This document shows positions 9,382-17,772 of a stretch of 64,000 nucleotides of DNA, piece after piece. The stretch covers positions 47,837 to 111,836 of the forward strand of contig JAYSBP010000007.1 of the NCBI GenBank assembly GCA_041915365.1, in the 5' to 3' direction. Source of the stretch: UBA6016 sp041915365 (lineage in GTDB: Bacteria > Campylobacterota > Campylobacteria > Campylobacterales > UBA6016). The notes below the pieces were generated by a model. It searched no databases, had not been told where the DNA came from, and saw only the letters and a program-made list of their open reading frames with translations. The translations under genes and the position numbers were made by a program. Each line of letters opens with the position of its first letter. Positions within the stretch are counted from its first letter, which is position 1.

Positions 9382-10515
9382 ATGGAACAAAACGAACTCA
9401 TACCTGGACTGGCCGGAGTAGCGGCCGCAAAATCTGAAGTTAGCTTGATAGATGGAGAAGCTGGACGGCTGGAATACAGAGGGATAGATATACTGGAGCT
9501 TACCGAGTATTCAAACTTTCTGGAGACGGCGTTTATGCTTATCTATGGCGAGCTTCCAAATGCGATGGAGCTCAAAAAGTGGAATGAGACTATAGTCCGC
9601 CGCCAAAAGCTAAAGTTTCGTATCGTGGATATTATGAAAAATCTACCGGATTCGACACATCCGATGAGCGTACTGCAAGCGATGATAGCTATACTCGGTG
9701 CTTTTTATACCGATACGAACTATTCCGAGGACTTTGAGTACGACACTATCACGAGACTAATAGCCAAAATGCCTGTCGTTATGGCGAATTGGGTTCGAAT
9801 GAGAAGAGGAGACGAGCCGATACGAGCCAGAGAGGAGCTAAGCTTTAGCGAGAATATACTACTTATGTTTAGCGGCAAAGTACCGGATGCCGAAATAGCA
9901 AAAATACTAGACAAGTGTCTCATATTGCACGCCGAACACACTATGAATGCCTCAACGTTTGCTACTCTTGTAGTTGGCTCTACGCTTACGGACCCTTATA
10001 AGGTCATATCGGCGGCACTTGGCTCTTTGTCGGGTCCACTGCATGGCGGGGCAAACGAAGAGGTCGTCAAAATGCTGATAGAGATAGGCGAGCCAAAAAA
10101 CGCAAAAGCGTATGTCGCTAAAAAGCTAAAAAACAAAGAAAAAATAATGGGCTTCGGGCATAGGGTCTACAAAACGTATGACCCGAGAGCTGTGGAGCTG
10201 GAAAAACTACTAAAAAGAGTAGTTGAGATAAAAGGGGAGAGTAGACTATACAAAGTCGCAAAAGAGGTTGAAAAACACGCTCTTGAGCACCTAAAACAAA
10301 AAGGGGTGTATCCAAACGTCGATTTTTACTCTGGATGTATATATCATCTTCTTGGTATTCCAACAGAGTTTTTTACCTCGGTATTTGGCGTAGCGAGGAC
10401 TGCGGGCTGGCTGGCGCATTGGAGGGAGTATAAGGCCGACAACAAGCTCTTCCGCCCAGTGCAAGTTTATACTGGCAAAAGAGGAGAGAAGTATAAGTTT
10501 ATGGATGAGAGATAG
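9382..10515 (+). CDS. gltA: citrate synthase, short (about 375-residue) type
   Basis: Condenses oxaloacetate and acetyl-CoA to citrate. At 377 residues it matches the short citrate/2-methylcitrate synthase type more than the roughly 425-residue proteobacterial GltA. Catalytic elements are present: LHAEHTMNAST, the active-site histidine in GPLHGGANEEV, MGFGHRVYKTYDPRA, and the aspartate in NVDFYSGCIYHLLG. A 2-methylcitrate synthase role cannot be excluded by sequence, but the adjacent TCA genes favour citrate. This is the only TCA gene on the plus strand here. Confidence 0.9.
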   Translation: MEQNELIPGLAGVAAAKSEVSLIDGEAGRLEYRGIDILELTEYSNFLETAFMLIYGELPNAMELKKWNETIVRRQKLKFRIVDIMKNLPDSTHPMSVLQAMIAILGAFYTDTNYSEDFEYDTITRLIAKMPVVMANWVRMRRGDEPIRAREELSFSENILLMFSGKVPDAEIAKILDKCLILHAEHTMNASTFATLVVGSTLTDPYKVISAALGSLSGPLHGGANEEVVKMLIEIGEPKNAKAYVAKKLKNKEKIMGFGHRVYKTYDPRAVELEKLLKRVVEIKGESRLYKVAKEVEKHALEHLKQKGVYPNVDFYSGCIYHLLGIPTEFFTSVFGVARTAGWLAHWREYKADNKLFRPVQVYTGKRGEKYKFMDER

Positions 10516-10535
10516 GCTTTTTAGCCGTCTATCTC
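10509..10535. terminator. convergent hairpin between gltA and the MFS gene
   Basis: GAGATAG (10509-10515) pairs with CTATCTC (10529-10535), with a GGC/GCC inner pairing. The stem covers the gltA stop and reaches into the end of the convergent transporter gene. A T-rich run follows on the plus strand. It may stop transcription from both sides. Confidence 0.45.
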
Positions 10536-11723
10536 GATTTTCTTTTGTGTATTTATCACCGCAAGGTATGTAAAAAGCGCAGCAGTACCGCAAAAAGTTA
10601 TAGTAGCGCCCATTGATATGAGGGCGTTATTTTGGAGAGCGCCGAGTAGTATGGATGATACGGCTGCCATAGAAAACTGTATCGTTCCCAGTAATGCCGA
10701 TGCGCTCCCCGCATTTGCCCCAAAAGGTGCCATAGCGAGCGCCGTCGCATTGGGGACTATGAAGCCAATAGAAGACATAAAACAAAGCAACGGCAATACA
10801 ACGCCAAGCACTCCACCAAATCCAAGCACGGCGTTTGATAGCATCGCAAAACCGGAAACGGCAAGCGTAAACAATGGAATAATAATCAGCTTTGACGAGT
10901 CTATTTTGCCCACTAGTCTTGCGTTGATTTGAGCTGAAATGACAAATGCTGCGGCGTTGGCGCCAAACAATATGCCGTAATTGGTGACTGACAGATGAAA
11001 CAAATCGATAAAAACGAACGGCGAAGATGTTATATATGCAAACATCCCAGCCATAGCAAAGCCGCTTGCGAAGGTGTAGCCTATGAAATGTCTATGTTTT
11101 AGTAAATGCCCATACTCAAAAATTACGTCTTTTAGGGCTAGTGATTTGAGGCTATTTCGTGGATGGCTCTCTACTAACCATAGTCTTACGCTGATAAGAG
11201 ATACTGCCCCGAGTACGGCAAGCGTCAAAAATATCGCCTTCCAACCAAAAGAGACTAGAATATAGCCACCGAGTATAGGCGCTAGCATTGGTGCTACGCT
11301 AGAGACTAGCATTAGGTATGAATATATTTTTGAAGCGTCGTTTGGGTGATATAGGTCTCTTACTACCGCTCTTGAGATGACCCCGCCGGAGCATGCCCCA
11401 AGAGCCTCCAAAAACCTAAAGAAGACAAGCGACTCGACAGATGAAGCAAATGCACAACCGACGGATGCGACTATAAAAACCGTTAATCCTATGTAGAGTG
11501 GGAGTTTTCTTCCGTATTTGTCGGACAATGGGCCATAAAATGCCTGTCCAAGCGAAAAACCGACAAAAAAAGACGCTAAAGTCAGCTGAACGGCGCTAGC
11601 GGATGCTCCAAAGTAGCGCTCCAATGTTGGCATAGAGGAGAGATACATATCAATAGACAATGGGGCAAAGGCCGACAAAAACCCTAAAATCAGAGTAATT
11701 CTCAAGTTTGTAGTTTTTGTCAA
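10521..11723 (-). CDS. Bcr/CflA-family MFS multidrug efflux transporter
   Basis: Twelve-helix major facilitator protein of 400 residues. It starts with the family-typical LGFLSAFAPLSIDMYLSSMPTLE and has the loop 2-3 motif GPLSDKYGRKLPL and a motif-C-like VAPMLAPILGGYI in helix 5, which marks drug:H+ antiporters. Expected to export drugs or metabolites (bicyclomycin, chloramphenicol-like compounds in known members); the substrate cannot be predicted. It ends 5 bp from the convergent gltA and appears monocistronic. Confidence 0.88.
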   Translation of the reverse strand: MTKTTNLRITLILGFLSAFAPLSIDMYLSSMPTLERYFGASASAVQLTLASFFVGFSLGQAFYGPLSDKYGRKLPLYIGLTVFIVASVGCAFASSVESLVFFRFLEALGACSGGVISRAVVRDLYHPNDASKIYSYLMLVSSVAPMLAPILGGYILVSFGWKAIFLTLAVLGAVSLISVRLWLVESHPRNSLKSLALKDVIFEYGHLLKHRHFIGYTFASGFAMAGMFAYITSSPFVFIDLFHLSVTNYGILFGANAAAFVISAQINARLVGKIDSSKLIIIPLFTLAVSGFAMLSNAVLGFGGVLGVVLPLLCFMSSIGFIVPNATALAMAPFGANAGSASALLGTIQFSMAAVSSILLGALQNNALISMGATITFCGTAALFTYLAVINTQKKIEIDG

Positions 11724-11769
11724 GTGTTACTCCACATTTTTTGTGAAATTCTACCTTACCTGCGTTGTC

Positions 11770-13398
11770 TTAGGTCTTAAATTTTCCTATTTTGATATTC
11801 AACTCGCCAGTTAGTTCAGATAGATACTCGCCGGCCGTGGCAATCTCTTGAACACTTCTGGCATTTCTGGCTGAAAATTCGTTTGCAGATTTTAGCTCTA
11901 GCGATATTTGTGAGGCAAGCGTTCCTATTTGTTGTAAGTCTTTGAAGTTTGAGTTTGCCGTTAGCGTTATCTCTTTCATTAAAATTAGCGTAGTTTTTAT
12001 TTTTTCCTCTACGCTTACCGATGTCTCGGACAGTTTTGCGCTATCGTCAGCATTTTTGCCCATCATCTCTGACGATTCCTCGACCCCCTGAGCTATCGTC
12101 GTAACCGTCGCATTGATATCTATCAGGCTTTTTTGTGTTTTTTCAGCTAGTTTGCGCACCTCGTCGGCAACAACGGCAAAACCTCTTCCAGCCTCTCCGG
12201 CTCTCGCCGCTTCTATTGCCGCATTTAGCGCTAGTAGGTTTGTCTGGTCAGCAATGTCTTGTATGATGTTTAGGATATTGCGTACCTCTGTCGCATGCCC
12301 CGTCAGTATGTCCAGTTTTTGAGACAGGGCCGATTGTTCGTTGGAGTTTGTCCTTATGTCTTGTGCCATACTTAGCACGAGATTTACCGCTTTGTTTAGC
12401 TCGTCTCCTACCGTCATTATGTTGTTAAGCGATTTTTGGTTGCTGGCTTCGCCGTCTCTTACGGTCGTGTCTATCTCTTCGCCCATTTGCGAGATATGGC
12501 TTATTAGGCGTACTTCGTCATCTACTATTCTCCCTATTTGCGCCGCCGTTGCGCTCAGTTCTGCCGAGATTTGCGCATTTTTTGCGGATGACTCTTTTGC
12601 GTCGTATATGACTCCCCTAAAATTAAAAAGAAGCTCAAAAAAACAATTTGATATTATCGATATTTCGTCGTTTGAATCCGATTTTTTGTTTAGCGTCAAG
12701 TCTTGTTTGGCGGTTATGGATAACATGTCCGTTTTTAGCTCGTCCACTGCCTGAAGAAGGTATCTTATCACCCAGAATACAAGCAAGCCGACAAAGACCG
12801 CACCTATCAGATATACCGCCGCCGGAATACTAAGCGACATCAAATATGCGTCTTTTGTGTGTTCATATAGTTTTTGAGATTTTTTCATTTGGAGTGACAT
12901 TATTTTGTCTATCATCGGAAGCGACGTATCTATGGAGTACGGCATATCGCTCTCAGCATAGTCTAGGAGCGCACTGAAGTCCTTTTTGTCCGCCGCTTCG
13001 GCCAGGCTTTTGAGTCCTATGTTGACAGAGTTTAACTCTTTTTGCAGCTCTGCCGTGGTCTCTTGCTCCTCTTTTGATAACTCTAATTTTTTTAGCGAAT
13101 CAAATCTAGCGGCTATCTTTTTGTTGCTATCTTTTAACTCTTTTGAAAGTAGCGCAAAGTCGCCACGACCCTCTTTTATAGCTAAGACGTTGTTTTTTAT
13201 GTTGACCTCTAGGTACTCTTTTAGCTGTCTCATATTTTCCGTTGGGGCGATGCTTTCTTGATACATCCTTTCAACGGAGCCGTTTAGCACATATATACCC
13301 ACATATCCGGCAATCAAAGCGGCAATAGCCAATATTTGAGATACGCTGACAATGAGAAATATCTTTTTTCTGATGGTTAGATTTTTTAACAGCTTCAT
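11770..13398 (-). CDS. methyl-accepting chemotaxis protein
   Basis: Transmembrane chemoreceptor of 542 residues. It has an N-terminal membrane helix (about residues 13-35), a periplasmic helical sensor domain (about 36-190, four-helix-bundle type), a second membrane helix (about 195-215), a HAMP-like linker and a cytoplasmic signalling domain. The hairpin tip is intact: DIADQTNLLALNAAIEAARA, then GRGFAVVADEVRKLAEKT. No C-terminal CheR-docking pentapeptide is seen. The ATG at 13398 has GGAAGAG before it; the longer frame upstream lacks one. It is divergent from a cyclic-di-GMP protein. The ligand is unknown. Confidence 0.92.
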   Translation of the reverse strand: MKLLKNLTIRKKIFLIVSVSQILAIAALIAGYVGIYVLNGSVERMYQESIAPTENMRQLKEYLEVNIKNNVLAIKEGRGDFALLSKELKDSNKKIAARFDSLKKLELSKEEQETTAELQKELNSVNIGLKSLAEAADKKDFSALLDYAESDMPYSIDTSLPMIDKIMSLQMKKSQKLYEHTKDAYLMSLSIPAAVYLIGAVFVGLLVFWVIRYLLQAVDELKTDMLSITAKQDLTLNKKSDSNDEISIISNCFFELLFNFRGVIYDAKESSAKNAQISAELSATAAQIGRIVDDEVRLISHISQMGEEIDTTVRDGEASNQKSLNNIMTVGDELNKAVNLVLSMAQDIRTNSNEQSALSQKLDILTGHATEVRNILNIIQDIADQTNLLALNAAIEAARAGEAGRGFAVVADEVRKLAEKTQKSLIDINATVTTIAQGVEESSEMMGKNADDSAKLSETSVSVEEKIKTTLILMKEITLTANSNFKDLQQIGTLASQISLELKSANEFSARNARSVQEIATAGEYLSELTGELNIKIGKFKT

Positions 13399-13587
13399 TG
13401 TTCTCTTCCGTGATATTTTTGAGATGTGGACTATAGGACACAAAAATCACAGAACGGTTGCAAAAAGCCGCTTTAAGCAAAAAAATAAGAAAATAAATTA
13501 AGGCTATGAAACAAAAGCGGTAACAACCGTGACACACCGTTTTTGTATCATAAAAGTAGTAATTTATAACGGTTGAGCTAGAAAATA

Positions 13588-15555
13588 ATGTCACTAAAAA
13601 TATCAACTGGCTGGAAAGCCTTTTTTTATCTTTGTATATCTTATGTTGTCGGCGTAATTATTTACGGATATATCTCGTATCTTGACGATAAGCAGGGTAT
13701 GCAAGAAAACATAGATGCTAGACTCCGTGTTGCGGCCAAGAGTGCTACGCTGATTTTGGGCGATGATTATCACAGTACTATTTTTGAGAATATACCCGCC
13801 GCAAAGATGAATTTTGATGCACTTCGCCCGTTCTTGAGCGATTTTGCAAAAAGTCAAAAAGTAAGATATGTCTATACTCTAGTCGTAATGAACGGCAAAA
13901 TTTATTTTGCTAGTACTAGTGACTCTGACGCTGAAGTAATGGCGGGAACAAATGCAAAATTTATGGAGGAGTATTTAAGCGCCCCAAAAGAGCTTGTTGA
14001 GCTTGCTAAAAATGGAATAGAAAAAGAAATTTTTGCTGAATATTCTGATAAATGGGGCTCGTTTCGCTCTGTATTTGTCCTCAAAAAAATGCAAGATGGA
14101 CACTTGTATATAGCCGGAGCGGACGTCGATAAAAACGAGCTTTTGAATCTTGCGTACGCAAGTACGTTAAATGTCATCAAGACTTCACTTTTTTATCTTT
14201 TGTTGGCGCTTCCGGCGATGTTTTTTTATGTTAGAAGCGTCAAAAAAAACAAACACGAAATGATGAGGCATTTTTTTGCGGACTCGCTAACGGGGTTTGG
14301 AAATAGATTTGCGCTCATAAAAAAGATAGGAGAGACAAAGCCCTCTGCGCTTATGCTTTTGAATATAGACTCATTTAGAGAGATAAACGACTTTTATGGG
14401 CACAAGGCTGGTGATAACGTATTGCGCCAAGTCTCGAATAGGCTCTCGGAATTTATCCAAAAGGGATTTTCAGGTGTCGCTTCCGGTGTTAGTTTGTATA
14501 AGCTTCATGCGGATGAGTTTGGGGTGCTTTTTAAAGATAAAATAACAAAAGAGGGGCTTGAATTTGTGGCTGAAATACTGGTTCAGCATGTCTCTTCTAT
14601 CCCTATAATTGTCGATGGGCATGAGTTAATAGTCAACGCAACAGCTGGTATATCTTTGGCAGATGATAATAGACACATGGAAAGCGGAAAGTACCTGATG
14701 ACTGCCGCAAATATTGCCCTCAAAGAGGCAAAACTGGCAAAACGCCCATTTATGTTTTATGATGAGTCGATGCACATAGAGCAAAAATACGAACAAAATC
14801 TAATTTGGCTTGGTAAGCTAAAAAACGCTTTGGCAGATGACAAAATACTCCCTTATTACCAACCCATACTAGACAACAAAACAGGGAAAATAGTCAAGTA
14901 TGAATGCCTAGTCAGGCTTATAGACGACGATGGAAAAGTAGTTAGTCCATATTTTTTTCTAGATATAGCAAAAAAAAGCAGGCTGTATCACAAAATCACA
15001 AAAATAGTCGTACAAAAAGCGTTTCAAAAGTTTGCGGGTACAAGCTACTCGTTTAGTATCAATTTATCAGTTTTAGATATTTGCGACAAAGAGATGTCGG
15101 AGTTTATACTAAGAAAGCTAGCCACAAGCGGGCAGGGGGAGAATGTAATCTTTGAAATCGTCGAGTCGGAGGGAATAGATAGCTATGAAGAGGTTTTTGC
15201 TTTTGTGGAAAAAGTAAAAGCATACGGCTCAAAAATATCGATAGACGATTTTGGGGCTGGGTATTCAAATTTTGACCACGTGCTAAGACTAAAACCAAAC
15301 TACATAAAAATAGACGGCAGTCTAATAAAAAATATTGACGTAGACGAAAATGCACGCATTATTGCAAAGTCGATAGTCGGATTTGCCAACGAGCTTGGGG
15401 CAAAGAGCGTAGCAGAATTTGTACATTCGCAAGCCGTATTGGATACTGTCATTGGGCTACGTATAGATTATTCACAAGGGTATCACATATCGGCTCCGGT
15501 TGCGGACTTGTTACCAAACTCTCATTTTTCAAAAACAGAAAACCCGCACTCATAA
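13588..15555 (+). CDS. membrane-bound degenerate GGDEF / EAL cyclic-di-GMP phosphodiesterase
   Basis: 655 residues: a membrane helix (about 10-30), an extracytoplasmic sensor region (about 35-190), a second helix (about 195-212), a GGDEF domain (about 230-390) and an EAL domain (about 405-645). The GGDEF signature reads HADEF, so diguanylate cyclase activity is unlikely. The EAL domain keeps its main metal and catalytic positions: ECLVRL (E), INLSVLD (N), FEIVES (E), SIDDFGAGYSN (DD), YIKIDGSLI (K, D), AEFVHSQ (E) and QGY. I infer a c-di-GMP phosphodiesterase regulated by its sensor and GGDEF remnant. No strong Shine-Dalgarno precedes the ATG. Confidence 0.88.
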   Translation: MSLKISTGWKAFFYLCISYVVGVIIYGYISYLDDKQGMQENIDARLRVAAKSATLILGDDYHSTIFENIPAAKMNFDALRPFLSDFAKSQKVRYVYTLVVMNGKIYFASTSDSDAEVMAGTNAKFMEEYLSAPKELVELAKNGIEKEIFAEYSDKWGSFRSVFVLKKMQDGHLYIAGADVDKNELLNLAYASTLNVIKTSLFYLLLALPAMFFYVRSVKKNKHEMMRHFFADSLTGFGNRFALIKKIGETKPSALMLLNIDSFREINDFYGHKAGDNVLRQVSNRLSEFIQKGFSGVASGVSLYKLHADEFGVLFKDKITKEGLEFVAEILVQHVSSIPIIVDGHELIVNATAGISLADDNRHMESGKYLMTAANIALKEAKLAKRPFMFYDESMHIEQKYEQNLIWLGKLKNALADDKILPYYQPILDNKTGKIVKYECLVRLIDDDGKVVSPYFFLDIAKKSRLYHKITKIVVQKAFQKFAGTSYSFSINLSVLDICDKEMSEFILRKLATSGQGENVIFEIVESEGIDSYEEVFAFVEKVKAYGSKISIDDFGAGYSNFDHVLRLKPNYIKIDGSLIKNIDVDENARIIAKSIVGFANELGAKSVAEFVHSQAVLDTVIGLRIDYSQGYHISAPVADLLPNSHFSKTENPHS

Positions 15556-15570
15556 AAAGCCTCTTTTGGA

Positions 15571-15576
15571 TAAAAT
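15571..15576 (+). promoter_or_regulatory. -10 box of rnpB
   Basis: TAAAAT in a TTTTGGATAAAATC context lies 7 bp before the inferred 5' end of RNase P RNA, the spacing expected between -10 box and start point. Confidence 0.6.
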
Positions 15577-15583
15577 CACGTTT

Positions 15584-15905
15584 GGCGCAACGGGTAGTTG
15601 CTTTTGGAGACAAAAGAGGAAAGTCCGGGCTGCAATAGGGTAAGGATTTCGTCTAACGGACGGCCGCCGTAAGGCGAGGGAATAGTGCAACAGAAAGTAA
15701 ACTACCTGTCTTTGATAGGTAAAGGTGAAACGGTGAGGTAAGAGCTCACCCGTCTTTTGGGCAACCAACGGGCGATGTAAACCCAATCCGCAGCAAGAAG
15801 AGTATGGTAAAAGCCCTATGTTTTGCTCTTCGCTTGATACCGCTTGGCGACTTGCGGCTTTAGATAAATAACTACCGACTACAGAACTCGGCTTATAGTT
15901 GCGCC
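15584..15905 (+). ncRNA. rnpB: RNase P RNA, bacterial type A
   Basis: Catalytic RNA that removes 5' leaders from tRNA precursors, together with RnpA (gene near 59664). The conserved GAGGAAAGTCCGGGCT block lies near 15615, the ACAGAA-type core near 15687, and CAGAACTCGGCTTATAG near the 3' end. The ends are set by the perfect 8-bp P1 helix: GGCGCAAC at 15584-15591 with GTTGCGCC at 15898-15905. A run of seven T (15908-15914) follows, so P1 may double as the terminator stem. Length is about 322 nt. A piece of its 3' half (15817-15844) recurs at 16490-16517. Confidence 0.96.
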
Positions 15906-16163
15906 GCTTTTTTAATATGAGCTTCGATTTTATCGTACTTTTATGGTGGTACTAATTTTTACTAGTACGGCGAAAGGTACGGTCGGGCTATTTTTGCTCA
16001 AAGGTAGATGAAGTCTTTTTTGATTGAAAATTTCCGTTGTTTTATTCGATATCTCTCTATAGTCTATAAAATAAACTACCTTCGCGACTTTATCTTTCAT
16101 AAAAATTTAAGTTAAATACACATAGAATTCTGGTGTTCCAAAAAAAGTAGAAAAGTTTGTGGC
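15906..16163. other. noncoding stretch with no recognised gene
   Basis: AT-rich sequence between the rnpB terminator and a structured RNA. The only structure I see is a weak imperfect repeat around GTACT/AGTAC near 15939-15965. No ORF with a ribosome binding site and no tRNA are visible. Confidence 0.5.
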
Positions 16164-16170
16164 ATAATTG

Positions 16171-16235
16171 CGGACACTACCACTATAGTCCGCCCTGAAG
16201 TGTAGCTCCGTCCAGCAGGGCGGAGCTTTTTTTTT
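16171..16235 (+). ncRNA. short structured RNA with mutually exclusive hairpins and a terminator
   Basis: A -10-like CATAAT (16164-16169) precedes three overlapping inverted repeats. GCGGAC/GTCCGC pairs 16171-16176 with 16189-16194. TCCGCCCTG/CAGGGCGGA pairs 16190-16198 with 16217-16225 over 9 perfect bp. AGCTCCG/CGGAGCT pairs 16205-16211 with 16222-16228 and runs straight into eight T (16228-16235), a classic intrinsic terminator. The second and third stems share bases and cannot form together, as in attenuators or riboswitch-like leaders. It could instead be a small RNA ending at the T run. It lies upstream of a tiny membrane-peptide gene. No known family is recognised. Confidence 0.55.
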
Positions 16236-16301
16236 GCTCGGTTTGAGCGTTTGCATAAGTAAATTAGGGTTGCGGGGTGGTATCTCACTTTAGGAGACAA
16301 T

Positions 16302-16403
16302 ATGCCCCTAGAACAAATGCTTCTACTTATTATAGTTCTACTTGTCGTTATTATTGCGCTTGTAGCGGTTCTTGTCCTAGACAGAGCGTTCGACCAGTAT
16401 TAG
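16302..16403 (+). CDS. 33-residue hydrophobic membrane peptide
   Basis: A short ORF with a good ribosome binding site (TAGGAGACAAT before the ATG). It begins MPLEQMLLL, has about 21 uninterrupted Leu/Ile/Val/Ala residues forming one membrane helix, and ends with the charged tail DRAFDQY. A perfect 8-bp hairpin (16388-16410) overlaps its stop codon. Size, single helix and surrounding RNA structure resemble type I toxin peptides or small regulatory membrane proteins, but no specific homolog is recognised. The Shine-Dalgarno and strongly biased composition support a real gene. Confidence 0.55.
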   Translation: MPLEQMLLLIIVLLVVIIALVAVLVLDRAFDQY

Positions 16404-16410
16404 GTCGAAC
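16388..16410. terminator. perfect hairpin over the small-peptide stop codon
   Basis: GTTCGACC (16388-16395) pairs perfectly with GGTCGAAC (16403-16410) around a 7-nt loop that contains the TAG stop. No T run follows, so it may act as a 3' stability element or part of a factor-dependent end instead of an intrinsic terminator. Confidence 0.45.
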
Positions 16411-16416
16411 TAATGC

Positions 16417-16442
16417 CTCTTCTCGTGTGGTAGCGAGGAGAG
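16417..16442. repeat. second hairpin after the small-peptide gene
   Basis: CTCTTCTCG (16417-16425) pairs with CGAGGAGAG (16434-16442) over 9 bp, with one G-U pair and an 8-nt loop. It follows the first hairpin after 6 nt, so the peptide mRNA would have a doubly folded 3' end. No T run is present. Confidence 0.4.
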
Positions 16443-16489
16443 TGCCTGAGTGTAAAAACTTGGAGAGGTGTATTACATGATTGCGCCTT

Positions 16490-16517
16490 TATTTTTTACT
16501 CTTCGCTTGATACCGCT
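16490..16517 (+). repeat. partial copy of an rnpB internal segment
   Basis: 28 nt match 15817-15844 inside rnpB at 26 positions, with a 19-nt exact core (CTCTTCGCTTGATACCGCT at 15826-15844 and 16499-16517). It sits directly upstream of a flavoprotein gene and ends at its TATAAT box. Chance is an unlikely explanation in a window this size. Confidence 0.6.
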
Positions 16518-16522
16518 ATAAT
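16517..16522 (+). promoter_or_regulatory. TATAAT -10 box placed for a leaderless transcript
   Basis: Perfect TATAAT ending 5 bp before the ATG of the flavoprotein gene at 16528. A start point 6-7 nt after the box would fall on or next to the ATG. No Shine-Dalgarno lies between them. Confidence 0.45.
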
Positions 16523-16527
16523 CAACC

Positions 16528-17772
16528 ATGCAAAAATCAAACAACTATGACGTAATAGCGCTCGGCGCCGGCGCAGCAGGACTTATGGCGGCTATTGTAG
16601 CTGCAAGGCTCGGACAAAGTGTACTACTAATAGAAAAGCTACCTTCGATAGGGGCAAAGCTAAAAGCAACTGGTGGCGGGCGTTGCAATCTTACAAATAC
16701 ACTCTCAAACGATGAATTTATGAGCCGTTTTGGGAAAAATGGGCGGTTTATGTCAGATGCTCTTTTGCGATTTGATAGCTCCGATTTGCGAGAATTTTTT
16801 GCCCAGATAGGAGTCGAGACTCATGCGCCAGATGGCTTTAGGGTCTTTCCAATTTCACACGACTCATCTCATATAGTTACAGCACTCCAAAACGAGCTGG
16901 ATAAGCTAAAAATCGATGTGCTTTATAACGCAAGAGCCGACAAATTGCTAGTGAAAGAAGGCGAGGTGTGCGGCGTTGCGGTACAAGACATTGAGTACTT
17001 AGCAAAAAAAGTAGTCATAGCTGTCGGGGGAATGGGTTATCCAAAACTAGGGGCGCACGGCGATGGGTACGCTCTTGCGGAGTCTGTCGGGCACAAGGTG
17101 ATACCGCCGAGTCCGGCAATGCTTCCGTTACATACGAAAGAGAAGTATTTTGCATCTTGTCGTGCTGACACGATAGCCAAAGCCGAGATAAAAATAGACT
17201 TACCGAAAGCAAAAGGGCTAAAGGCTGTTGGCGATTTGATATTTACGAGCGAGGGGATTAGGGGGCCTGTAGTGCTTGATTTTGCTAGAGAGATTACGCC
17301 GATACTAGCCACGCTTTCAGAAGTGCCGATACTTATCAGTATGACACAAGGCAAAAACGAGGAGCAAATCAGGACTCATCTAAAAACGCAAACTACGCAA
17401 AATCAAAACATTAACGCCTCTGAACTGCTCTCTACGCTATTACCGTTATCTGTGGCAAATGTCCTATGTGATATATCCGAAGTCAATCCGTCTTTACCAC
17501 TTAGCAAAGCGGATGGAGCAAAAAGAGACAAGCTAATAAAACTTCTTGTTGCGGTCCCGATGATAGTCGTCGGAAGCGAAGGATTTAAGAGCGCCATGAT
17601 AACTAGAGGCGGGGTGTCTTTAAAAGAGATAAATCCAAAAACGATGGAGAGCAAAGTACTAAAAGGATTGTACTTTTGCGGTGAGGTGATGGACGTAGAC
17701 GGGCCTTGTGGCGGCTACAATCTGCAATGGTCTTTTTCGAGCGGTTTTGTAGCTGGACATTTATCGTCCTAG
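16528..17772 (+). CDS. BaiN/HI0933-family FAD/NAD(P)-dependent oxidoreductase
   Basis: A 414-residue flavoprotein. The N-terminal FAD-binding Rossmann motif ALGAGAAGLMAAI (about residues 11-23) is followed by the family marker GGGRCNLTN (about 50-58), VIAVGGMGYPKLGAHGDGY near the middle, and the C-terminal LYFCGEVMDVDGPCGGYNLQWSFSSGFVAGHL. These match the HI0933/YhiN/BaiN family; a physiological substrate is not established for most members. The start is fixed because the FAD motif begins 11 residues in. It converges with the HD-GYP gene, overlapping by 4 bp at the stops. Confidence 0.9.
   Translation: MQKSNNYDVIALGAGAAGLMAAIVAARLGQSVLLIEKLPSIGAKLKATGGGRCNLTNTLSNDEFMSRFGKNGRFMSDALLRFDSSDLREFFAQIGVETHAPDGFRVFPISHDSSHIVTALQNELDKLKIDVLYNARADKLLVKEGEVCGVAVQDIEYLAKKVVIAVGGMGYPKLGAHGDGYALAESVGHKVIPPSPAMLPLHTKEKYFASCRADTIAKAEIKIDLPKAKGLKAVGDLIFTSEGIRGPVVLDFAREITPILATLSEVPILISMTQGKNEEQIRTHLKTQTTQNQNINASELLSTLLPLSVANVLCDISEVNPSLPLSKADGAKRDKLIKLLVAVPMIVVGSEGFKSAMITRGGVSLKEINPKTMESKVLKGLYFCGEVMDVDGPCGGYNLQWSFSSGFVAGHLSS

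Noticed and set aside
15939..15980. tRNA-like or SRP-RNA-like fold after rnpB
   Set aside because: No acceptor stem, T-loop or GGAAGCAGC-type SRP core could be found.
16112..16300. Minus-strand 62-codon ORF opposite the structured RNA
   Set aside because: It has no ribosome site and is largely a by-product of the inverted repeats.
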